Origin: Flavobacterium sp. I-STPP5a
GTDB taxonomy: Bacteria > Bacteroidota > Bacteroidia > Flavobacteriales > Flavobacteriaceae
Reading direction: 5' to 3'
Length of the DNA: 64,000 bases
NCBI RefSeq assembly: GCF_009764685.1
Contig: NZ_VHLM01000084.1
Span: forward strand, 1 to 64,000
The notes under the pieces were generated by a model. The model saw only the letters and a list, made by a program, of their open reading frames with translations, had not been told where the DNA came from and did not search any database. The translations under genes and the position numbers were made by a program. Below are positions 17,986 through 25,084 of the stretch, piece after piece (positions within the stretch are counted from its first letter, which is position 1; every line of letters starts with the position of its first letter).

Positions 17986-18660
17986 TTATTCATTAACTGC
18001 ATCCATTATCGATTTGGAAATCTGTAAACTCTTTACTTTATCCTGATGGTCAAAAATAGAACTGCTAATCATCAATTCGTTTATGCGAGTATATTGAATA
18101 ATTTTTTTTTAAATCTTTAGTTAGTTTTTCTTTGCTCCCTGTAAAGGTGCAAGCAGTCATTTGATTCACATGAAAGCGTGCTCCTCATTCATCATTTCAT
18201 TAAAATATGCTACGGGAGCTTGCAAAGCTTTTCAATCGTTTCGTATTAAATTCAAAAAAAATTAATACAAACTACTAGATAAAAATTGCGCTTCTTCGTC
18301 AATGTCGGCTGCTATTGTATTAACGCAAGCCATTGTTTTAAGTTCGCTCAAAAAGATTGTAGGTTGAAAATTTTCTCTGTAAGAATCAAATGCCTGCATC
18401 ATTTATCTAGATACAAAATGACCTACAAAAGAATGTGGTTAGCCATATTCAGCTGCTAATTTTTCACAAAGAGCATGTGTATTTATCCGAAAAGCAGACA
18501 GTGTATAACCCATAAAAGTTATCGTTAAATTATCATCTTGATGCAAAACATTAGAAAGGACCTTAATAAGCTTCAAAATGAGTTTTTAAGCATAATGGAA
18601 TTTTTCCAAGACACCTGTGTAAAAAACCTATCCGATATGTTATCTCCAAAAATTTAGACA
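17986..18660 (-). pseudogene. Degraded luciferase-like (LLM class) flavin-dependent oxidoreductase
   Basis: The minus strand contains separate pieces in different frames. In gene order they are MMQAFDSYRENFQPTIFLSE and LKTMACVNTIAADIDEEAQF; then VNQMTACTFTGSKEKLTKDL; then RINELMISSSIFDHQDKVKS and LQISKSIMDAVNE, ending at the stop at 17986. Together they match the C-terminal half of LLM-class flavin oxidoreductases. Several stops and frameshifts lie between them. Upstream, a weaker trace of the central part extends to about 18500-18660. The gene is dead; the 5' limit is approximate. Confidence 0.65.
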
Positions 18661-18721
18661 TAAAAACGAACTGATTTACAATAGTAATGAATGTTGCAAT
18701 AAACGAAAAAAAAAGTTCAAT

Positions 18722-20167
18722 TTACTTATTGAAGATTCTCACGCCATCAACTCCATCCGTTAAAAATTCACCTATAAAATCACATTCCCCCCAGTAAAAA
18801 TGAATATAGGAAGCCATTACATTCTTTAGTCTATAAATAGGAGTAGTTACTTTTACTCCTTTAGCATTAAAAACTTCTCCTACTCTTGACAGATTCTCCT
18901 TTTCGATGGCTGTTGAATAATGAAACTCGTGACCTTTAATGGTTTTACCATTCAAATGTACTTCTCGATATCCTAAAGAAAGTTTTGCCTGTTCCATTGA
19001 AGTTTCGATAGGTAAAAAACCTGCCATTGGATACCCGATTCCGTCAGCATTGGTAATCTGATTGCCCAAATACATCATTCCACCACATTCGGCGATTACT
19101 TTTCCGTCATTGGAACAAAAATCAAGAATAGATTTACGCATAGAAGTATTTGCAGTCAAGTCTTTTAAATACAACTCGGGGTAGCCACCTGCCAAATATA
19201 GCATGTTAGCTTCGGGCATAACGGCATCTTTTAGCGGACTGAAATAAATCACGTCACCCAAATTTTCCAAAGCTTTTATGTTTTCAAAATAGGTGAAGTT
19301 AAAAGCATCATCGTGTGCCACTGCTATTTTATACTTCACCGAAGATTGTTGCATATCGTAATTCCCTTCAAATTCCTTTTCTTCACAAAAAGGAGCTGTC
19401 TGACAAAAGTCATCAGACTCTAGTGATAGTGAACTAGCGATGGACACCGCCTCTGTCGTTTTACAGCAATAATTTTTATTCAATGCGGTTTCAGAAAGAC
19501 TGCACAAGGCTAACAATCGATTTACGTTGATCGATTTAGCCAAATGTTGTGCTGCGTTTTCAATTATGGTTTCATAATCGTTTTCAGCAGAAATGGCTAG
19601 TCCCAAATGACGAGAAGGAATAGCAATTCCAAGATCAGAAGGAACAAATCCTAACGCTTCCAGCCCGACATCATCACAAGCGTCTTTCAAAAAAGAAAAA
19701 TGACTTTCGGTATTGACAAAATTGAAGATGACCCCCGCAATTTTAATATTTGGATTAAAATTCTTCAGTCCAAACAGCAATGGTGCCACGCTATAGGCCA
19801 TCGCCTTGGCATTGACTACTAAAATAACGGGAACATCCAGCAGTATCGCAATCTCTGCACTGCTCCCCTGCATTCTATTTGCCCCATCAAAAAGTCCCAT
19901 TACTCCTTCTATTATCGAAATATCGGCTTCTTCACTGTATTGACTATACAATTCCTCCACATGCCTTTCACTCATCATATACGTATCTAGATTGATACTC
20001 ACTTGACAGGCAGCCTTTGTATGATGTTTGGTATCAATATAATCCGGACCGCATTTGAAAGGCTGTATTTTAAACCCTTTATTTTTCAACAACCGGAGCA
20101 ACCCTAATGTGATTGTCGTTTTTCCGGAATTACTTGATGGTGCTGCTATAAGAAATTGTGATTTCAT
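18722..20167 (-). CDS. cbiA: Cobyrinic acid a,c-diamide synthase
   Basis: A 481-residue ATP- and glutamine-dependent amidotransferase that amidates the a and c side chains of (cobalt-)cobyrinate. The P-loop is APSSNSGKTTITLGLL near the start, followed by PFKCGPDYIDTKHH. The glutaminase domain has Cys361 in AECGGMMYLG and a final His region (HFYWGEC). The ATG at 20167 gives the normal start MKSQFLIAAPS; the frame is open a little further. It is divergent from pduX, with promoters in between. The minus strand -7 box lies so close that the mRNA may be nearly leaderless. Confidence 0.93.
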   Translation of the reverse strand: MKSQFLIAAPSSNSGKTTITLGLLRLLKNKGFKIQPFKCGPDYIDTKHHTKAACQVSINLDTYMMSERHVEELYSQYSEEADISIIEGVMGLFDGANRMQGSSAEIAILLDVPVILVVNAKAMAYSVAPLLFGLKNFNPNIKIAGVIFNFVNTESHFSFLKDACDDVGLEALGFVPSDLGIAIPSRHLGLAISAENDYETIIENAAQHLAKSINVNRLLALCSLSETALNKNYCCKTTEAVSIASSLSLESDDFCQTAPFCEEKEFEGNYDMQQSSVKYKIAVAHDDAFNFTYFENIKALENLGDVIYFSPLKDAVMPEANMLYLAGGYPELYLKDLTANTSMRKSILDFCSNDGKVIAECGGMMYLGNQITNADGIGYPMAGFLPIETSMEQAKLSLGYREVHLNGKTIKGHEFHYSTAIEKENLSRVGEVFNAKGVKVTTPIYRLKNVMASYIHFYWGECDFIGEFLTDGVDGVRIFNK

Positions 20168-20172
20168 GACCT

Positions 20173-20214
20173 CAAAGATAAAAATCAATTGTTAATTGTC
20201 AATTTTTATCTTTG
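20173..20214. promoter_or_regulatory. Divergent promoters of cbiA and pduX
   Basis: On the minus strand, TTG (20202-20200) and TATCTTTG (20180-20173) are 19 bases apart and serve cbiA. On the + strand, TATCTTTG at 20207-20214 ends 22 bases before the pduX ATG; its best TTG (20189-20191) gives a short 15-base spacer. The stretch between them is a piece of the dispersed AATTGTTAATTGTCAATT repeat. Confidence 0.6.
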
Positions 20215-20236
20215 TAGTTCTATAGAGAAAGGGAAA

Positions 20237-21085
20237 ATGACAATCAAAGTTACAACTTATGCCAAAATTGGCGAACTCCTGCAAGGAGCTTTTGGCAAAA
20301 GCCAACCATTTTTAGTAAGCAATACTTCTTCTAAATTATTTAAAACAACTACAGTTGTAAGTACAAACCCAAGCCAGGAAGGGATAAGACTCGGAAGTAA
20401 AGCAAAGCAGGCCATCGAATTATTTTGTTCATTACTTGATGATGATAATATAATACCTCCTGTTGAACACATCTATTTTAACCAACAAAGGAATTTTCAA
20501 ATAGGCAAAGGATTGTCGTCCAGTTCTACTGATATCTTAGGAGTATTATTGGCTTTAAACGAAATTTACAAAACTAACTATCCAAACAAGTTCCTCTACA
20601 ATCTCGCTTCTCAGATAGAGCCTACTGACCCTTGTTTAGATTTAGATGCTTTATTATTTAATCAAAAGTCAGGTGAAATTATAGATACCTTCTCTCCAAT
20701 TCCGTGTTCGATGCTATATTTCGATTCGGATCGAAAAATGAATATTGACACCATCAAAATATCTCAAAACAGAAAATATTCTGAAAATCAGGTTTTAGAA
20801 TTTCAAAACCTGTATTCAAACCTAAAGAAAAGTACTAAAAACAATGATTATGCAACCTTTTTTGAATGTACCACAAAAAGTGCTGTTATTAACCAGACTA
20901 TTTTACCTAAAAAAAACTTTACTTTGTTAGTTGATTTTGCTGTCGAAAATAAATGTGGTTTATTTGTGGCTCATAGTGGTACCTTTATGGGATTGCTAAT
21001 TGAACCCCATCGGTTGTCATCAATCGACTTAAAAGCCAAAGATTTCGTGTCAAAACATTGGAACACGTCACTTTTTATTGAGTAA
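20237..21085 (+). CDS. pduX: L-threonine kinase (PduX-like GHMP kinase)
   Basis: A 282-residue GHMP-family kinase. The ATP-binding motif GKGLSSSSTD lies near residue 90, and the opening VTTYAKIGELLQGAFG is typical of the PduX group. In the cobalamin pathway it makes L-threonine O-3-phosphate, the substrate of the CobD decarboxylase encoded three genes downstream. The ATG at 20237 follows GGGAAA; an upstream extension to 20189 would run through the promoter. It begins the operon pduX-cbiP-cobD-cbiB, with cbiP 5 bases after its stop. Confidence 0.85.
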   Translation: MTIKVTTYAKIGELLQGAFGKSQPFLVSNTSSKLFKTTTVVSTNPSQEGIRLGSKAKQAIELFCSLLDDDNIIPPVEHIYFNQQRNFQIGKGLSSSSTDILGVLLALNEIYKTNYPNKFLYNLASQIEPTDPCLDLDALLFNQKSGEIIDTFSPIPCSMLYFDSDRKMNIDTIKISQNRKYSENQVLEFQNLYSNLKKSTKNNDYATFFECTTKSAVINQTILPKKNFTLLVDFAVENKCGLFVAHSGTFMGLLIEPHRLSSIDLKAKDFVSKHWNTSLFIE

Positions 21086-21090
21086 ATTCT

Positions 21091-22566
21091 ATGCGAAAAT
21101 TAAAACCCATTATGTTCGTTGGAACAGCCTCCGACGTAGGAAAAAGCATTATTAATACTGGATTTTGTCGTATTTTTAAGCAGGATGGCTATACCCCCGC
21201 CCCTTTTAAATCGCAAAATATGTCACTTAACAGTTTTGCCACACCCGACGGACTCGAAATAGGCCGTGCGCAAGCCGTACAGGCCGAAGCTTGTGGTATT
21301 CCATGCAGCACCGATATGAATCCCGTTTTATTAAAACCAACAACTGATAAAAGTTCACAAGTTGTTTTAAATGGAAAACCCATTGGAGACCAATCGGCCT
21401 ATGATTATTTTATGGGTAACAACAAAATGGGACTGCTCAAAGAAGCCCAGGCGGCTTATAACCGCTTATCCGAAAAATTTAACCCTATAGTCTTGGAAGG
21501 TGCAGGAAGCATTTCTGAATTGAACCTGAAACATCGTGACATTACCAATATGCGCATGGCAAAATATGCCGATGCAGCCACTTTTTTAATTGCCGACATT
21601 GACAGAGGAGGCGTTTTTGCTAGTGTTTACGGTAGTATTATTTTACTAACTCCCAAAGAAAAATCACTGATAAAAGGAATTATCATCAATAAATTTAGAG
21701 GAGATGCACGCCTTTTTGAAGATGGAAAAAAATTAATAGAAGACCTTTGTGGGATTCCAGTTGTAGGAGTCGTTCCTTTTACAAAAGACATCTATATTGA
21801 GGAAGAAGATTCCGTTGGCCTTCAAAACAAAAGTTCTCAATCCGTTGACAACAAGATAAATATTGCCGTTATTTTACTCAATCGCCTTTCAAATTATACT
21901 GATTTTAATGTATTAGAACGCCATGAAAATGTTAATTTGTTGTATACAAAAGACCCTTTAGAAATTGAAAAAGTCGATATTATTATCCTTCCAGGAAGTA
22001 AAAATACGATTTCAGATTTAATAGAAATTAAGAATAATGGAGTAGCCAAAGCAATTGTCAATGCTCATAAAAATAACAAAACCGTTATTGGAATTTGTGG
22101 CGGTTATCAAATGATGGGACAAACCGTAGAAGATCCACACCAAATGGAAGGAGCAATTGAAAACATGGCCGGATTGGGTTTACTTCCCATAAAAACAATA
22201 CTCACACAAGAAAAAATTACAAGACAAGTACAGTTTCAGTTCAAAAAACACCAAGAAACCTGTGAAGGCTATGAAATACACATGGGGATTTCAACTTCAA
22301 CTGAAGAAAACACCCAGCTGAACCATTTTTCAGATAGCACTACAGATGGTTTTTTATTGGCCGAAAATTGTTGGGGAACCTACATTCATGGAATATTAGA
22401 CAACGAAATTGTCATTAATGATTTGCTCTCACAGACAAAAAAAGAAATGACAGCAACCCCTTTTAATTACAAAGCTTTCAAGGAACAGCAATACGATTTA
22501 CTGGCACAACACCTGCGAGAACATTTAGACATGGAGTATATTTATTCCGTTCTTAAAGAAAAATAA
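21091..22566 (+). CDS. cbiP: Cobyric acid synthase
   Basis: A 491-residue glutamine amidotransferase (CbiP/CobQ) that amidates the b, d, e and g side chains of adenosyl-cobyrinate a,c-diamide. The N-terminal domain has GTASDVGKSIINTGFCRIF and APFKSQNMSLNSFAT. The glutaminase domain has the catalytic Cys336 in GICGGYQMMG and a conserved His in WGTYIHGILDN. Length is family-typical. It is 5 bases downstream of pduX and 2 bases upstream of cobD. Confidence 0.96.
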   Translation: MRKLKPIMFVGTASDVGKSIINTGFCRIFKQDGYTPAPFKSQNMSLNSFATPDGLEIGRAQAVQAEACGIPCSTDMNPVLLKPTTDKSSQVVLNGKPIGDQSAYDYFMGNNKMGLLKEAQAAYNRLSEKFNPIVLEGAGSISELNLKHRDITNMRMAKYADAATFLIADIDRGGVFASVYGSIILLTPKEKSLIKGIIINKFRGDARLFEDGKKLIEDLCGIPVVGVVPFTKDIYIEEEDSVGLQNKSSQSVDNKINIAVILLNRLSNYTDFNVLERHENVNLLYTKDPLEIEKVDIIILPGSKNTISDLIEIKNNGVAKAIVNAHKNNKTVIGICGGYQMMGQTVEDPHQMEGAIENMAGLGLLPIKTILTQEKITRQVQFQFKKHQETCEGYEIHMGISTSTEENTQLNHFSDSTTDGFLLAENCWGTYIHGILDNEIVINDLLSQTKKEMTATPFNYKAFKEQQYDLLAQHLREHLDMEYIYSVLKEK

Positions 22567-22568
22567 TT

Positions 22569-23591
22569 ATGATTTTAGGACACGGAGACGACGGTTACTT
22601 ACATCACGACACCATTAAAGCGAATTTCAGTTCGAATGTTTTTTACGAAGGCCTTCCTAAAGGTTTAAAGGAATTCCTATCGCTGCAATGGGACAGGCTT
22701 AATCGTTATCCAGAAGCAAATGCCGAATCGCTTCAAGAATTAATAGCCCATTGGCACCAACTGAAACCCCAACAAATACTTATAACAAATGGGGCTACCG
22801 AAGCTTTTTATTTGATTGCACATCACTTACAAAAAAAATCGGCCACTATAATCATACCTTCATTTGCTGAGTATGAGGATGCCTGTCGTGTACACAATGT
22901 ACCTGCCGACTTCATGGAATGGTCTGCAGTAAACGACACTACCCGTTTTGATACCCAAGCCGTTTTCTTTGGCAATCCAAACAATCCTACGGGCTTGATT
23001 TTTGAAAAAAAAATGCTTCATTCCCTTTTAGAAAACAATCCCAATGCACTGTTTGTAATTGATGAAGCTTATGTAGATTTTACATCGAATGTGATTACAA
23101 TGGTAAACGAAATCAATACTTTTCCAAACCTTGTACTCGTAAAATCCCTGACTAAAACCTATTCCATTCCAGGTTTGCGTTTGGGATATATCATCAGCCA
23201 AGAACAAAATATTCAAGCCATACAATTGGCAAAAATGCCTTGGTCTGTAAACACTTTGGCTATTGAAGCCGGTAAATTTATTGTAAAAAATGCCGTCGAT
23301 ATTGCGTTACCATTAAATAGATTATTGTCAGACACTTCAGACTTGATGCATTCCTTACAGCAAATAAAAAACATTGAAGTCTATCCCACAACAACTAACT
23401 TTTTTTTGTGCCAAACAAAAGTAAAAACTGCCGCAGCGCTAAAACAACACCTCTTGAATGCCCATCAATTACTGATTAGGGATGCTAGCAATTTCAAAGG
23501 ACTTTCTCCTCATTATTTTAGAGTTGCAACACAAACACCTGAGCAAAATCAACTTTTAATCGATGCTATACGCCAATGGACACTCCTTTAA
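22569..23591 (+). CDS. cobD: L-threonine-O-3-phosphate decarboxylase-like aminotransferase
   Basis: A 340-residue fold-type I PLP enzyme of the HisC/CobD group. The PLP lysine is Lys196 in SLTKTYSIPGLRLGY, with NPNNPTGLIF and IDEAYVDF upstream. In the cobalamin pathway it yields (R)-1-aminopropan-2-ol phosphate, attached by CbiB. Sequence alone could also suit histidinol-phosphate aminotransferase, but the position between cbiP and cbiB, with pduX in the same operon, favours CobD. Its end overlaps cbiB by 16 bases. Confidence 0.87.
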   Translation: MILGHGDDGYLHHDTIKANFSSNVFYEGLPKGLKEFLSLQWDRLNRYPEANAESLQELIAHWHQLKPQQILITNGATEAFYLIAHHLQKKSATIIIPSFAEYEDACRVHNVPADFMEWSAVNDTTRFDTQAVFFGNPNNPTGLIFEKKMLHSLLENNPNALFVIDEAYVDFTSNVITMVNEINTFPNLVLVKSLTKTYSIPGLRLGYIISQEQNIQAIQLAKMPWSVNTLAIEAGKFIVKNAVDIALPLNRLLSDTSDLMHSLQQIKNIEVYPTTTNFFLCQTKVKTAAALKQHLLNAHQLLIRDASNFKGLSPHYFRVATQTPEQNQLLIDAIRQWTLL

Positions 23592-24520
23592 TCACTTTCT
23601 TAATACCTTTATTTGTAGGCTACCTACTCGATTTGCTTTTGGGAGACCCAAGAGGATTGCCTCACCCTATTCGGCTTTTTGGAAATGCAATATATTTTGG
23701 CGAAAACCTATTAAACAAAGGTAAATTTCGCTTTGCAAAAGGAATCACACTCACACTTGTTCTATGCAGTTTGGTCTTTGCATTCTTTTATTTACTGTCT
23801 AACATCTTGCTACAAATCAACACAATTCTTTATATCATTTTTGCCAGTATTTTTGTTTTTTATGGTCTAGCCAATAAAAGCCTGATACAAGAAGGAAAAG
23901 CAGTTTTTGATGCACTTCAAGACAACGGATTGGAAGCGGGTAGAAAACGACTTTCTTGGATCGTAGGACGCGATACCACTACCCTAAATGAAAACCAAGT
24001 ACGAACAGCCGTTTTCGAAACCTTGTCCGAAAATTTAAGTGATGGAGTAATTGCACCTCTTTTTTATTATGCCATTGGTGGCTTGCCCGCTATGATGGCC
24101 TATAAAATGATCAACACCCTAGACTCCATGATTGGATACAAAAATGAAAAATACTTTTATTTTGGCAAATTTGCTGCTCGCTTAGACGATGTTGCCAATT
24201 TCATTCCCGCACGTTTAACTGCATTATTAATGATTATCTTGAGCGGAAAATGGAGTCTTTTTTCATTTGTTCATCAATTTCGCAACCAACATGCCAGTCC
24301 AAATTCAGGCTATCCCGAAGCAGCATTGGCAGGAATCATGAATTGCCGCTTTGGCGGTCCCAATACTTACCACGGAAAAATTGTAAATAAGCCGTACATA
24401 GGAACAAATGATAGGAAAATAGAACATCAAGAGATAATCAGAGTTTCTAGGATTAACCACAAAGTTACTATACTCACTATCATAATTATAACAATTATAA
24501 GTGTTTACATAATTGGGTAA
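23576..24520 (+). CDS. cbiB: Adenosylcobinamide-phosphate synthase
   Basis: A 314-residue inner-membrane protein that joins aminopropanol phosphate to adenosylcobyric acid. Signature parts are GYLLDLLLGDPRGLPHPIR at the start, IVGRDTTTLNENQV in the middle, NLSDGVIAPLFYYAIGG, and SPNSGYPEAALAGIMN near the end. Several membrane helices are visible. Overlap with cobD by 16 bases indicates translational coupling. It is the last gene before the riboswitch. Confidence 0.95.
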   Translation: MDTPLITFLIPLFVGYLLDLLLGDPRGLPHPIRLFGNAIYFGENLLNKGKFRFAKGITLTLVLCSLVFAFFYLLSNILLQINTILYIIFASIFVFYGLANKSLIQEGKAVFDALQDNGLEAGRKRLSWIVGRDTTTLNENQVRTAVFETLSENLSDGVIAPLFYYAIGGLPAMMAYKMINTLDSMIGYKNEKYFYFGKFAARLDDVANFIPARLTALLMIILSGKWSLFSFVHQFRNQHASPNSGYPEAALAGIMNCRFGGPNTYHGKIVNKPYIGTNDRKIEHQEIIRVSRINHKVTILTIIIITIISVYIIG

Positions 24521-24548
24521 CTAAAATTTGATTGTAACTTTCAGGAGC

Positions 24549-24655
24549 CTAAGCTTGAGGCATTTTCGGAGGTATTGGTTCCCGCTATACACAAGTATCT
24601 TTTGTGCCAAACCCTGGCACAAAAGGATACTTGCTCCTATCGGGGCTAAAAGGTA
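24549..24655. repeat. Dispersed intergenic repeat with long hairpin
   Basis: The core CTTTTGTGCCA...TGGCACAAAAG (about 24600-24625) is a perfect stem, extended on both sides by GTATC/GATAC with one bulge. TTCCCGCTATAC precedes it and a CCTATCGGGGCTA tail follows. It is related in plan to the repeat at 9957-10090 (CTATA, CTTTTG, CAAAAGGAT). It could also terminate the cbiB transcript. Confidence 0.6.
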
Positions 24656-24773
24656 TTATTTTGCTTTTTTTTATTATTTTCCAACTAAACACAATAAGCA
24701 AAACTAAAACACTCATAAACAATGTCTTATAAATTTTATCAAAAAGTTTAAAAATTAATCCACATCTGTTTCG

Positions 24774-24781
24774 TACTTTTG
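24774..24781 (+). promoter_or_regulatory. -7 element of the riboswitch-controlled operon
   Basis: TACTTTTG fits TAnnTTTG and lies a few bases before the predicted riboswitch, which would put the start of transcription at its 5' edge. No clear -33 TTG is visible. Confidence 0.55.
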
Positions 24782-24785
24782 CCGC

Positions 24786-24990
24786 TGTAATGGTTTTCTT
24801 TTTAAAATATTAAGAAGAAATTAAAAGGGAATTCGGTGTAAATCCGAGACAGTACCCGCTGCTGTAAGTTTTATTAAGGTTATAACATTATGTCACTGTT
24901 TCAATCATGGAATGGGAAGGCGTTATCAACTGAAACGAGTCAGAATACCTGCCTTTACGTCGATTCGTAGCTTTCGGAGTAAAGGCAAAC
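24786..24990 (+). promoter_or_regulatory. Cobalamin riboswitch
   Basis: The conserved core is present: GGGAATTCGGTG, then AAATCCGAGACAGTACCCGC and TGCTGTAAG, then GTCACTG and GGGAAGGCG, and the B12 box AGTCAGAATACCTGCC at about 24937-24952. A perfect 8-bp hairpin (24951-24958 with 24980-24987) overlaps the end of the B12 box and could be part of the regulatory switch. It precedes the ferredoxin/TonB-receptor gene. When adenosylcobalamin is abundant it should reduce expression of the receptor and, through read-through, of the long corrin operon. Outer limits are approximate. Confidence 0.93.
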
Positions 24991-25084
24991 GGGTGAAATA
25001 ATCTTCTCCTTTATCTTCACGCGTCCTTATTCTATTGTTGCAAATAATCGGTTAACGGGATTATTAACGCACAAATAACTTAAA

